This document shows, piece after piece, positions 37,947 to 47,168 of a DNA stretch of 47,917 nt. Origin of the DNA: a virus; the IMG/VR virus record IMGVR_UViG_3300031236_000016, positions 1-47,917 of that record, one strand, 5' to 3'. Under the pieces are notes generated by a model. That model was not told the DNA's origin and did no database searches. It was given only the letters and a program-made list of their open reading frames with translations. Each line of letters opens with the position of its first letter. Within the stretch, counting starts at the first letter, position 1. The position numbers were made by a program, and so were the translations under genes.

Positions 37947-39214
37947 ACAAAGGTCACCGTGATATTTCCAGCAGCAATGCTGGGAGTCTGATCAATGCCC
38001 ACCTGAGCTTGATATCCAGATGGTGACGGGGATGTCCCGACCAGAACCCCCAGCAGCGTGACGAAACTTCCAATATTTGAGACCACGGCATAATACTGAG
38101 CTGCAATTACACTTCCGCCGATACGCGCCCTTGCGTTTCCGTTCTGACCTTGAAATTGAGCGATTATGGCGGCCTGTACAAGCGCGGTTAGGTTGCTCGG
38201 AAGATTGGCGGAGTTGACGATTTGAACCGAAAAATAGATCGGCAATCCTACGGGGCGAATGAAGCTCACCTGATACTGTGGCTGTGGGACGCTGTAAGTC
38301 GTATCTGCCACCGTGACGGTCGATACGGTACCCATCCCAGGGACTGGCGACTGTCCGACGGGGAATGCAGCATAGTCGCAGCCATCGTCCTTCTTCCCCC
38401 AGATGGCCGCCGCAACCTGAGCGTCGATGCCGCCCACCACTGCGACATAAATGGAGTGAGGCGCGAGCGGATAGTTGCTCGCATTGGCAGTCCCGCCAGG
38501 CAGCGGATTACCTGATTGCTCAAGGCCGCTCGGGTTGTCTAGTACGTAGCAATCGAGAACGTTGTCAATCTCAAAGACGTTGGCATAGATGGCCTGATTA
38601 GTCCCGCGCCCATTGATGGCGACCGAGTTCTGCCGGCGGAACTCAAAGTCTGCCCGACTCTCGACCACGTTCCCAAGGATACCGTCCGATGGGTTGGTGA
38701 TTGTATCCCAACCGTTGATTTGCTGAAATACGCGAGTGAGAGTGCCGGCAGGACAGGCGACGGCCCCAGCTACCTGATTTTGCCACTGGCTGACCACCGT
38801 ACCGCCCGCGCCGATGGTCACGCCGGTCAACAGGATGTAGCTATTGCCGCTTGTGTCCTGCGCCAGCGTGCCTGCTGGGATTGGGGTACTTGCGATACCT
38901 CCGAGCGTGCAAGTGACCGCCGTGGCCTGCGCAGGCTTGCGTGTGAGGAAGTATATGCGAGCGAGCCCATCCTGAAAGCGGCCGCTGGCGTATTGAGGGT
39001 CGAACTGATTGGCAAGAAAGAGAATCTGCGAGTCTTTGTCCGCAATGACAGCAGCCTCGCTGCTAGCCACCTGCCCCTGTGGAGTTGTCAGCCCCGGACC
39101 AAGCACGCCGCCAAAGGCGGAGTTGATATCAGCCTGCGTCCCGGCTAGAACGTCAGCTTCTTGAGGGACGATGACACCTTGATCGGTGAATTGTATTTGC
39201 GGCACGCTGGACAT
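37943..39214 (-). CDS. baseplate J-like protein
   Basis: A 423-residue wedge protein. TDQGVIVPQEADVLAGTQAD at the N-terminus, then LARIYFLTRKPAQATAV, TLGGIASTPIPAGTLAQDTSG, and RADFEFRRQNSVAINGRGTN. HSIYVAVVGG is next. This is the standard order of Baseplate_J proteins. It forms the ring of the baseplate that holds fibres and triggers sheath contraction. It overlaps genes on both sides by 1-4 bases. Confidence 0.9.
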   Translation of the reverse strand: MSSVPQIQFTDQGVIVPQEADVLAGTQADINSAFGGVLGPGLTTPQGQVASSEAAVIADKDSQILFLANQFDPQYASGRFQDGLARIYFLTRKPAQATAVTCTLGGIASTPIPAGTLAQDTSGNSYILLTGVTIGAGGTVVSQWQNQVAGAVACPAGTLTRVFQQINGWDTITNPSDGILGNVVESRADFEFRRQNSVAINGRGTNQAIYANVFEIDNVLDCYVLDNPSGLEQSGNPLPGGTANASNYPLAPHSIYVAVVGGIDAQVAAAIWGKKDDGCDYAAFPVGQSPVPGMGTVSTVTVADTTYSVPQPQYQVSFIRPVGLPIYFSVQIVNSANLPSNLTALVQAAIIAQFQGQNGNARARIGGSVIAAQYYAVVSNIGSFVTLLGVLVGTSPSPSGYQAQVGIDQTPSIAAGNITVTFV

Positions 39215-39579
39215 TAGAAGCTCACCACCGAAGAGACGTTGTTGGTATCGACCACGTATACGTTACCTGTCACTTGCCGATCTGTGTATCCGCTGATGAC
39301 CGTTTGAGCCGTACTCACTCCCGGTACAGTCAAGGCCTCCGCATTCATCATTTCGACAATCAGTGAAGCTGGCGGCAACTTACCGAGAATTTGAGTCCAG
39401 TATGGTATCCCTTGAGTCGTATCGTAATACACTTCGCTAGCGAACGTGCGAATGGCGCTGGCCACATCCTGAGCGACAGCGAGCGGCGGCGCAGCCACTG
39501 CGATATTGCCGTTGTTGTCCACGGTCAGATCCCAGGTGTTGACATCCAAAAGAAGCGTGCTGTATGGCTGTATGCTCAC
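39214..39579 (-). CDS. baseplate wedge protein (gp25/W-like position)
   Basis: A 121-residue protein between spike and J-like genes. LLLDVNTWDLTVDNNGNIAV, AVAQDVASAIRTFASEVYYD and TTQGIPYWTQILG are typical for the small wedge proteins of simple contractile phages. It overlaps both neighbours by 1-4 bases. Confidence 0.82.
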   Translation of the reverse strand: MSIQPYSTLLLDVNTWDLTVDNNGNIAVAAPPLAVAQDVASAIRTFASEVYYDTTQGIPYWTQILGKLPPASLIVEMMNAEALTVPGVSTAQTVISGYTDRQVTGNVYVVDTNNVSSVVSF

Positions 39580-40235
39580 GGTATCGGCGGCGTTGTCGGT
39601 TCGGGCGGTGTTCCAAAATCATGAATGTGGGTAGCCAAGCTGATTGAATCTGGCCCGGCCAGAACGTCAGTCTCCGCTACGATTGTACCGTTAGTTCGGA
39701 CCACTACGCCCATCAAGTTGATTAAGGGCGCTTGGATGGTAATCGCGATGGGCGATACGATGTTGATCCCCTCGGGGCTGAATTGGATGTACTGACTCGG
39801 AGCTGATTGACTTAAACCTAGACCGATGTACATGGCGTCCGAAAAGCTGTAGTACCGGTCAGAACCCGGATTGGCCTGAGCTTGTGTGCTAATTACCTTG
39901 GAAATATCCCGGCTAGCGAATAGGCAGAACCCTATGTCACCCGGCGCTGGATCGAGAATGATACCGTTGCCGGCGGCGCTCTGTATGCGCAAATAAGGGA
40001 CGTTGGAAATTATGGTGTGTGGAGTGCTATTTCCGGCCCCATCCACCTGATTAACCTGTGGCTGCACATTCACGGTTCCGATGGGCGACAGACCTCCGCT
40101 GTTGGTGCATGAGATCACCCTCACCAGAGTCGCGGTCTGAATTTTGAGTATCAACTGCTCAATCAGAAAATGCAATTGATTGTAGCGCCCATAGGTGGTG
40201 AATGGGCTGAATAGACCTGGTGGTATGTTACTCAT
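39576..40235 (-). CDS. baseplate spike protein (gpV/Gp138-like)
   Basis: A 219-residue spike from ATG 40235, overlapping the hub gene stop by 4 bases. An N-terminal OB-like part (VRVISCTNSGGLSPIGTVNV, DPAPGDIGFCLFASRDIS) is followed by a beta-helix region (YIQFSPEGINIVSPIAITIQ, INLMGVVVRTNGTIVAETDV). The C-terminus ATHIHDFGTPP contains the H-x-H metal site of spike tips that pierce the outer membrane, which supports a Gram-negative host. Confidence 0.85.
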   Translation of the reverse strand: MSNIPPGLFSPFTTYGRYNQLHFLIEQLILKIQTATLVRVISCTNSGGLSPIGTVNVQPQVNQVDGAGNSTPHTIISNVPYLRIQSAAGNGIILDPAPGDIGFCLFASRDISKVISTQAQANPGSDRYYSFSDAMYIGLGLSQSAPSQYIQFSPEGINIVSPIAITIQAPLINLMGVVVRTNGTIVAETDVLAGPDSISLATHIHDFGTPPEPTTPPIP

Positions 40236-41143
40236 GATGACAACGCCAATCCGGTTTTGGAACCGCGAATATCCATCAACCACGATCCGTTAGGTTTCGC
40301 GCTCTCTAGCTTGAGGCTGAGACTGGTGACGATCCAAGGCCCTTCCGCACGCGGCGTCTCGGGGCTAAGGATCTGCACGCTTCCGCCGAAGGTCACGGAA
40401 GGACTGAATAGCATTTGAAACTTCACCCCCACCCCGTCGAAGGTAGGGTAGCCTTTGAGTCCGGATGTTTGGGATATGATCGGGACGAACTTAATGCGAG
40501 GTTGATTAACTGGGGTGATGGCGATGATGGTGTTATCGACATAAAGCCAGATGTTGTTATCACGGGCGATATCCTTCAATTGCTCAAGGCCAGTGTTGGC
40601 ATAATACGGGTTTTTGATGGGAGTAAACGGGACTCCGTTATTTTCAAAAGTGTAGACAGGTTGACCTGAATTGATACTGGCGTTGATTTTACCAATGACA
40701 ATCTGCATCAGAGAGACGGCATCCGTGGGGCCGGAGAAGGCCGTAGGGGTAATGGGCTGCAAGGCGCTGAAGTAGGCCGCCTGAGCTCGGATACTGAGAT
40801 ATACATCCGGCATGTTGTCGTAGTTGGCCCAGGCGTTGACGATGTTGCCGACGAAGACGAGAGTGGTCTGATCGCCGTCTACGGCGAATATTTGAACCGT
40901 ATTGGGAATGAATGCGAGCGGCTGCCACTGTATTGTGGTTAAGGAATTCATTTCACTTTGCTTGACTCCGAATATGGAAGCTCGCAAAGTACCCATCATC
41001 GCCCCGCCGGCCTTGTCGATATCGACGACTGCGCGAAATCCCTGAAGCGTGACTGTATTGCCCGAAGACGACGAACCGAAGTTCCCCGTCCCGAGAGTGA
41101 ACACAAACTTCAAATCTTTCGAATTGTCGAAGGATAGGGTCAT
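40232..41143 (-). CDS. baseplate hub protein
   Basis: A 303-residue hub beneath the tube. GFRAVVDIDKAGGAMMGTLR, ASIFGVKQSEMNSLTT, VQIFAVDGDQTTLVFVGNI and TGLEQLKDIARDNNIWLYVD match the gp27/XkdQ-like hub found with simple baseplates. The protein ends close to the spike gene with 4 bases of overlap and also overlaps the upstream gene by 4 bases. Confidence 0.82.
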   Translation of the reverse strand: MTLSFDNSKDLKFVFTLGTGNFGSSSSGNTVTLQGFRAVVDIDKAGGAMMGTLRASIFGVKQSEMNSLTTIQWQPLAFIPNTVQIFAVDGDQTTLVFVGNIVNAWANYDNMPDVYLSIRAQAAYFSALQPITPTAFSGPTDAVSLMQIVIGKINASINSGQPVYTFENNGVPFTPIKNPYYANTGLEQLKDIARDNNIWLYVDNTIIAITPVNQPRIKFVPIISQTSGLKGYPTFDGVGVKFQMLFSPSVTFGGSVQILSPETPRAEGPWIVTSLSLKLESAKPNGSWLMDIRGSKTGLALSS

Positions 41144-41499
41144 TTGCAGTAAAGAACCCCCTGTGGAAATACCTGCCTTAAAGTCGCCCGTTCACTGGGG
41201 CCGTGCATCGGAGCTTCTTCCATCAGATCTCCGTTGGGAAAGTACCGCCGGGGCGCGAAGCTCAAATGAGGGAACTCCGCAGGGCATGAGAAATTGACCT
41301 GACGACCGTCCGCCGAAGTGACGACTATCCCCTTGGAGGTGGTCACGATTTTGATCGGATAGCAGGCTTCCTTGTGATTGTTGGAAACTCCACATTGAAT
41401 AGCGGGAGCGGTGGCGACTGGCGCGGCGATGGGCTTTGAGCATCCTTCGATAACAAAGGCCATCGCGATAATAGTTTCGATACATGAGATTTTTTTCAT
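41140..41499 (-). CDS. putative lipoprotein or secreted protein in the tail operon
   Basis: A 119-residue protein with an N-terminal hydrophobic leader (ETIIAMAFVIEGC) and a possible lipobox (VIEGC, with Glu at -2, which is atypical). Six Cys residues are present. The body (YPIKIVTTSKGIVVTSADGR, VNFSCPAEFPHLSFAPRRYF) looks like a small beta domain. Starts just after the long fibre gene. It may be exported for exclusion or lysis, or be a tail part. No family is recognised. Confidence 0.55.
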   Translation of the reverse strand: MKKISCIETIIAMAFVIEGCSKPIAAPVATAPAIQCGVSNNHKEACYPIKIVTTSKGIVVTSADGRQVNFSCPAEFPHLSFAPRRYFPNGDLMEEAPMHGPSERATLRQVFPQGVLYCK

Positions 41500-41500
41500 A

Positions 41501-44500
41501 TCAATTGAATTGCTTGCAGGTCATCGTGCCCGATGTTAGAAGTGCGCTGTACCACTGGCAAAGTTCCAAATGGCCGATTGCATTTGGATGCAAACCGTCC
41601 AAGCTGCTTATTGACGTGAACGATTGGGCTGTGAAGCTTAGGGTAACTCCGGTTTCGGGTCCGCTAGCCGTTGTCGGTACGGTTGTTCCGGTGGCATAAT
41701 TGCGGCCAGGCTGGCCGCCGATTACAGTAGCGACTGCCGCTCCCGAGCAAGTGTTGACCAGGAAGTATCCACCATAGGAACCCGCCTGTGTTGGGATGAT
41801 CTTGTCACCTACATTACAGCCCCCGGTTCCGCCGCTTACCACCGTAGCAGTTGCAGGGAGAACTAGGCTTAAGTCTGGCGGATAGTAAGTGTAGGCACCG
41901 ACCGTCACCCCCGGTGCGCCCGGTCCATCTTCGAGATACGTGCATGTGCCGAGCGTCAAGCAAAGATCCTGTACCATGATGCGCCACTGAGTACGAGAAG
42001 AGGCTCCTGATATTACCGTTCCGGCGGCAACCGCCGTAGATGTCCATACGCCTCCGACAAGGGTCATAGCCGTCAACGCCGTAGTGGTTGTATAGCTATC
42101 TCCGGTACATGCGTCCGTGCCGGTCTCAGTATATCCCCCGTTGTTAAGGATGGCTGGTATATAGATAGTCATGCTGCTATTCACGGCCTTGAGCGCAGCT
42201 ATCGCATTTTTGAGCGCATAGGCTTCGATGCCGACGCAGTTCGCTGTTGATCCATAAATCGAAGATAGATGGACGAAATCGTTGATACCCCGAGCAATGA
42301 TTGCAGTGGTCAACGATGAAGGCCCAGAGGTCTCCAGCGGGGTAACGTAGCTGTTGGCCCATGTCGTCGCGTATGAGGCCGGGAATCCGCTTCCTCCACC
42401 CGCCGTAGTGATTGCGCTGGGCGAAGTTGGCGTGTTGAAATCCATAACAGTTGTTGCGCCACCAAATCCTATAGCCGCAATGTTGGGAGTGGGTTGATTG
42501 CTACCGTATCTCCACATTGGACAAAATGAATCTGAGCTGCTGTAGGGCGGTGCGTTAAATCCTGAGCAAAGAATCGAGTCAGTGACTACCATCGTCACGT
42601 TGCCTGTTTCGGTTACCGGAACGGCGGTATATTGTTGATTGTTTGGAATCGAGAAGCTGTTCAGGAACATACCGTCCAACTGCCCATAGAGGTCTGCGGC
42701 TGTAAAGCCGACCGCACTGTTTCCGAGCACCGCCCCAATGTTCACGTCAACGTAATAAAAGGTCGATCCTCCAGTGCCGGGAAGCGATACGTCCATATAA
42801 CTATTTTGGCTGGCGTTTTGGATAGACGAGCTTTCCGCCGGAACCATGTTAGCAAGAGATGTCCCCACCCTTACCGTAGCGTCCTGACCATCGGCATCGG
42901 AGAACGGGAGGCCTGGAGAAAATGCGAAGCGTATGGAGGGAGCGTTGGTGAAAATCACCGCATGAGATTGGGACCACTGGCCGTAGTAACTCAGGTTTCC
43001 AGCGGGATTGATCGAACCAACAGTGAAAAAAGCGTCAGCGGATGATCCCGTTTGTGTCGGAAATACTCGACAGCCCACCGAGAAGCTCGCGCCGGGGTTG
43101 GCAATCGTCGCACCTGTAATCACGCCACCGGAAGCGGTAATGTTGAGTAAAACGCCCTGCCCGTTACCCGAGCATCCGCTGGCGGTCGTTGTCGGAACGT
43201 TGTTTTGTGTCGAGTAACCTGACGTTCCAGCATTGGTAAGCGTTAGCGAAGTGACTGTGTTGAAGTTGCCGCCGTTCGTGTACGGAAATGAGAAAGTGAT
43301 GAACGGGGAATCGTGAAGGAATGGGTCGCCGTTGAAAAACGTGTGGGTATTCCACAGGGGGGCTGGTTGGGATGCGAGGGAAGTGAAAGCGTTGTTAGTA
43401 AAGCCATTCTCCGCCGATAACCAACCCGAGCAACTCCCGGCTGAAAGGAATCCGCAATACATACCAGCGACCTGCGGTTGGGTTAGTTGCACGCCGGGGA
43501 TATACCCAAACTCTTCAATCGCATAGTTAATTGACCCTGAAGTTTCCCAGGCAGACGCAGACGTGGCTGAAAGCGTTGAAGTCATCAAAGGAGAGATGAG
43601 AGTTGCACTGCCGTCGTTCATCATCGCACGCCATGTACCGTTGCCAAAATCTACCAGCGTGGTAAGAGTCCCATTGAGTCCACCAGCTCCGTTAATCCCA
43701 GAATTAGATGTATAAGTTGGAAAGGACCAAGTGACGAAAGAGGATGTTGCCGTGTTAAACTCGGCGGCGAATCCGACTCCCAACTCAATCTCAAGTGATT
43801 TGGCTATGATAAAGGTATTGCCCGGAAAAACTGGATTTGTGCATGATCCCGATGTAGTGCAACTCAGCAATGGGGCTGCCCTTACCCATGTTGTGAACCC
43901 ACCTACGTTAAACCCCGTACCCCAACTAGTGCTGCTTGCCTTATATCTTGGCAATGTAGCGGTCGATAACGTAGCAGCGGAACCCGTAATCTGCGAGGTT
44001 GAAGTTACTACAGTCCCACCAAATGCATAGGTCAATCCAGGGAGACCGATGGGGGTTGGCATGATGGACGGGCCGTTGCCCACAGAACCTTGCTCGCACC
44101 AACCTGAGTTTGGGATGCCAAATCCAAATCCACCGGGGTTGAAATTCGGAAATCCCGAAGCCCCACCCACTGTTTGCACAAAGGTCGTAGACGTGCCTGT
44201 GGGGAGAATGTTGCTCACTGTCGCAGGACAAGTGCTTGCTCCGGTTGGATTGAAACGGAACACTCCCGCCGTAGCCGCGCCCGCGACGCTAGTCTGAAGC
44301 GCGGTCGGTACGATGATTCCATTGCTATTCAATGCTGCCTGTTGGCTGAGCAATGAGTTGTTCATTGGAGTCAAAGCGGCGGCGCAACTCGCTACCGTTC
44401 CGGCTGCACACGCGGCTATGTTCGTAGCTTGATTTGCATACGGCGTCGCCGGCATCGCATAAAGATCCGGAGTGGCTGTGCCAGCTAAGGCCGGGCCGGT

Positions 44501-45466
44501 TGTATAGGCATTCGTTCCGGGAGTGATGCCGGTAACTGTCAGGTTTGTATTTTGAAACGGAACGGCGGTCACATTCGGCAAAGTTCCCGACGGCGTCTGA
44601 CAGGTCGTAGTACTCCCGTTGTAAAAGATGAATCCCGTCCCGGAAGGACATAGGACTACTGCAATTTGAGGTCCAGTAGCGACACCAGTGGTATTCAACG
44701 CAGTTCGCACTACAAGCCCATTTGCTCCGGGATCTCCAAGGCCGCCCGCACTTGAAGTTTGAGGATTGACTAAAGTCCATCCACTTCCGTTCCATTGAGC
44801 ATGTGCTACCACGGTTGATAGCATATCGTTGGCAGCAAGGGCCGCTCCCGCTTGCTTGGTGATTACCGTCGCACTCCCAGGCGCGACAGCGAGGGTTGGC
44901 GTTGTGATTGCATTCCCTGCATGGGGTAGGAAATTCACGGTCAACCCGGTCACAATCGAGGCAGGGGTAGGACTAAGGGCTACAGTATAGACGTTGGCGA
45001 CACTACTGCTATCAGTCCCCATTACAGCAGCAGATAGAGTTGCTGCACTCGGAGGCATGAATGGAGTTCGGTTATCGTCAAGGCTGGTGATTGAGGATGA
45101 TCCTGCGACAATGGTAGCCAGCAATGTCCCTGCTGCGGTCGAAAGAGACGTGCTCAAAGCAGGCGTACAAATTGCGGCAGTATTGAGGTACAGATAATTA
45201 GTCGCGCTCGCCGTCAGTGTCAAAATTCCGCCGGCATACTCAACATTCTTTCCGCCACAATTCACTGTGCCCGGACCTACCTGCAAATTCAAACCCGTGA
45301 CCGCTGTGCAATTGGTTGCCGCATTCCCGCAAGGTGCATAACCAGGCGCAATCCCGTTCGAATATTTTGCATTGGCAGGAAAGATGGGGGCCTGTTGAGA
45401 CTGAGGGTTCTGGGCAAAAACAACAGTAGCGGCGAACATCAGCCACGGCGCAATGAGTTTCTTCAT
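41501..45466 (-). CDS. long tail fibre with SGNH/GDSL-type hydrolase domain and signal peptide
   Basis: A 1321-residue protein from ATG 45466 (AAGGGGA 6 nt upstream). It begins with a Sec-like signal (MKKLIAPWLMFAATVVFA). A fibre-like head region follows (LDDNRTPFMPPSAATLSAAV, QAGAALAANDMLS), then a lectin/LamG-like part around 505-690. The C-terminal ~360 residues form an SGNH hydrolase: Ser in VVTDSILCSG near 964, ARGINDF near 1060, and LDGLHPNAIGH near 1288. A Gly-rich beta module is inserted between the Asn and Asp/His blocks. It would deacetylate or cleave esters on a surface polysaccharide. A signal on a tail fibre is odd. Confidence 0.78.
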   Translation of the reverse strand: MKKLIAPWLMFAATVVFAQNPQSQQAPIFPANAKYSNGIAPGYAPCGNAATNCTAVTGLNLQVGPGTVNCGGKNVEYAGGILTLTASATNYLYLNTAAICTPALSTSLSTAAGTLLATIVAGSSSITSLDDNRTPFMPPSAATLSAAVMGTDSSSVANVYTVALSPTPASIVTGLTVNFLPHAGNAITTPTLAVAPGSATVITKQAGAALAANDMLSTVVAHAQWNGSGWTLVNPQTSSAGGLGDPGANGLVVRTALNTTGVATGPQIAVVLCPSGTGFIFYNGSTTTCQTPSGTLPNVTAVPFQNTNLTVTGITPGTNAYTTGPALAGTATPDLYAMPATPYANQATNIAACAAGTVASCAAALTPMNNSLLSQQAALNSNGIIVPTALQTSVAGAATAGVFRFNPTGASTCPATVSNILPTGTSTTFVQTVGGASGFPNFNPGGFGFGIPNSGWCEQGSVGNGPSIMPTPIGLPGLTYAFGGTVVTSTSQITGSAATLSTATLPRYKASSTSWGTGFNVGGFTTWVRAAPLLSCTTSGSCTNPVFPGNTFIIAKSLEIELGVGFAAEFNTATSSFVTWSFPTYTSNSGINGAGGLNGTLTTLVDFGNGTWRAMMNDGSATLISPLMTSTLSATSASAWETSGSINYAIEEFGYIPGVQLTQPQVAGMYCGFLSAGSCSGWLSAENGFTNNAFTSLASQPAPLWNTHTFFNGDPFLHDSPFITFSFPYTNGGNFNTVTSLTLTNAGTSGYSTQNNVPTTTASGCSGNGQGVLLNITASGGVITGATIANPGASFSVGCRVFPTQTGSSADAFFTVGSINPAGNLSYYGQWSQSHAVIFTNAPSIRFAFSPGLPFSDADGQDATVRVGTSLANMVPAESSSIQNASQNSYMDVSLPGTGGSTFYYVDVNIGAVLGNSAVGFTAADLYGQLDGMFLNSFSIPNNQQYTAVPVTETGNVTMVVTDSILCSGFNAPPYSSSDSFCPMWRYGSNQPTPNIAAIGFGGATTVMDFNTPTSPSAITTAGGGSGFPASYATTWANSYVTPLETSGPSSLTTAIIARGINDFVHLSSIYGSTANCVGIEAYALKNAIAALKAVNSSMTIYIPAILNNGGYTETGTDACTGDSYTTTTALTAMTLVGGVWTSTAVAAGTVISGASSRTQWRIMVQDLCLTLGTCTYLEDGPGAPGVTVGAYTYYPPDLSLVLPATATVVSGGTGGCNVGDKIIPTQAGSYGGYFLVNTCSGAAVATVIGGQPGRNYATGTTVPTTASGPETGVTLSFTAQSFTSISSLDGLHPNAIGHLELCQWYSALLTSGTMTCKQFN

Positions 45467-45476
45467 CGTATTCCCC

Positions 45477-46508
45477 TTATGCATAGACAGAAATGAGTGC
45501 GGTCAGGCCCGTATCTGAAGCGTCCAGATAGACGTTTGTTGCGTCGAAAGCTGGCGTCTGAGCGATAATCTGACCGCCCGAAAGCATGAAAATGTTTATG
45601 CGACTCGGGGAGGCCAACAGTCCGTGAGGAACCGTAAGCAATCCGGGGTCACTTGAAGTCACTGTCAATACTGTAGCTGAATCCGTGATGTTTATGGCGG
45701 TGTTGACCATTTGGAACACGGTTATTTTGGCAGTCACTCCGGCCCCGGTAGCCGTAAAGTACACATTGGAATCGTCAGCAGATGAGGATTGCCATATGCA
45801 ACCGAAGGATGTTGGCAGAATCTCAATCAGGCTGGGGACGAATCCGAGCCCATGCGGGACCGCGAACTGCACGCCGGCACTCGGGGCATTGACTGCAAGA
45901 CTGGCCGCTGGAGGTTGGACTGGCGGCGCGATGCGAGTGACTTCAGATTGAGCTGGAGGCCGGTAGACAAAGATCATTGCGGTAACGCCCACGTCCGAGC
46001 CCACCAGATAAATGTTGGTGTTGTCGGCAAAGAAGGTCTGCCCCCAGATAGCCCCCGGCGATGTGGGCACAATCTCCAGCACGGTAGGTATGCCTACGAT
46101 GCCGTGAGGGACGCTGAAGTCCCCACCGTTGGGTGATGTGACCAGAAGTACCGCTTCGAGCTGTAGGACATTGGGGATTCCGACTGCGGCGAAGGCGGTC
46201 TCAAGCACCTCGGCGGCCGTCAGATAGACAAGCATCCATCTGGAATTCAGGCCAGTGTATACGGGATCATCGAAGCCTTGAGTATCTAAGAAATATAGAT
46301 TTCCTTGGAAGCCATCGTAGGAATTGGCGGCATCTAGCGGGACTGCATTTAGAGCAATGCATCCGATGCACATATCGACGCCATTGGAATTGATATCCAC
46401 GTAGAGGTTTTGATTGCGCAGGTAAATATTGATCTGACAATTCTGCCCTCCGAGCACGCAGAGAACTATCTGATTTGGGACCGCCTGAATTGGGATAGTC
46501 TGCGCCAT
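45477..46508 (-). CDS. baseplate plug protein (Pam3 gp18-like) with three HGLG domains
   Basis: A 343-residue protein. The first ~100 residues (PIQAVPNQIVLCVLGGQNCQ, INIYLRNQNLYVDINSNGVD, GFQGNLYFLDTQGFDDPVY, LNSRWMLVYL) look like the plug domain of cyanophage Pam3-type baseplates, normally the whole protein. Then come three tandem copies of a ~65-residue domain at 118-182, 203-265 and 277-342 with P-H-G-L-x-x-x-P, I-W, and S-D-x-G-V-T-A-x-I-x-V-Y. The same domain is inserted in two neck proteins. AAGGTGA precedes ATG. Confidence 0.8.
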   Translation of the reverse strand: MAQTIPIQAVPNQIVLCVLGGQNCQINIYLRNQNLYVDINSNGVDMCIGCIALNAVPLDAANSYDGFQGNLYFLDTQGFDDPVYTGLNSRWMLVYLTAAEVLETAFAAVGIPNVLQLEAVLLVTSPNGGDFSVPHGIVGIPTVLEIVPTSPGAIWGQTFFADNTNIYLVGSDVGVTAMIFVYRPPAQSEVTRIAPPVQPPAASLAVNAPSAGVQFAVPHGLGFVPSLIEILPTSFGCIWQSSSADDSNVYFTATGAGVTAKITVFQMVNTAINITDSATVLTVTSSDPGLLTVPHGLLASPSRINIFMLSGGQIIAQTPAFDATNVYLDASDTGLTALISVYA

Positions 46509-46514
46509 ATCACC

Positions 46515-47168
46515 TTAGTGGGATAGTTGATTCTTGATGTTGATGAAGGTCGAACTGTTTGGGGGTCCGGGCTGTACGATACCACCATTGGACGGCAGGT
46601 TGGATGCCGGGTTTTGAGGCACGTTGATAGGACTTTGCGTGGTGCTGAATGATACCGAAACTTGTCTTATCTCGCGAAGATGCAACTCAACGATCAGCAT
46701 ATTCGCGCCGCTGTCCGCACGTCTAATGATGCTGTAATCGGTGATGTTGTAGTTGAAGTAAGTGACCTCTGGAGTCTTCACGCTGTAAAGTTGCGTGGAC
46801 TGGCAGGCGTTGTCCAGTGCAGCGAGGAAAGTTCCGCGGTCATTTACCCCACCACTGAAGCAATAGCGTACAGTCGGTTCGCCGGGAAGCACGACTTTGT
46901 TGTAGCTGGCGAATCCCCCATCTTCCACGGGGAAGTCGGATACTCGCGTCTCACGCTTGAACTCGAAAGAGTTGGTGGACAGGATTGGGCCGGACCCTAG
47001 CAGCGCGGATTCCAGTACCGTCACCAGCAGGCTGTTACCGCCGCTAGACGTCAACCCCAGTTGATTTCCGGATTTATCGAATATGCCCCATTGCGTCTGC
47101 GATTGCAGTGCATTGAGTAGGATCGTGCCGAGACTTCCGATGGTGGCGAGCGCGATAGTGGCGGCCAT
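46515..47168 (-). CDS. baseplate protein next to tape measure
   Basis: A 217-residue protein whose ATG overlaps the tape measure stop (TAATG). It has QTQWGIFDKSGNQLGLTSSG, SFEFKRETRVSDFPVEDGGF, ASYNKVVLPGEPTVRYCFSG and NYNITDYSIIRR. This is the protein commonly found after the tape measure in Pam3-like and related phages, a tube-end or baseplate component. A Pro/Ser/Asn-rich tail ends it. Confidence 0.75.
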   Translation of the reverse strand: MAATIALATIGSLGTILLNALQSQTQWGIFDKSGNQLGLTSSGGNSLLVTVLESALLGSGPILSTNSFEFKRETRVSDFPVEDGGFASYNKVVLPGEPTVRYCFSGGVNDRGTFLAALDNACQSTQLYSVKTPEVTYFNYNITDYSIIRRADSGANMLIVELHLREIRQVSVSFSTTQSPINVPQNPASNLPSNGGIVQPGPPNSSTFINIKNQLSH

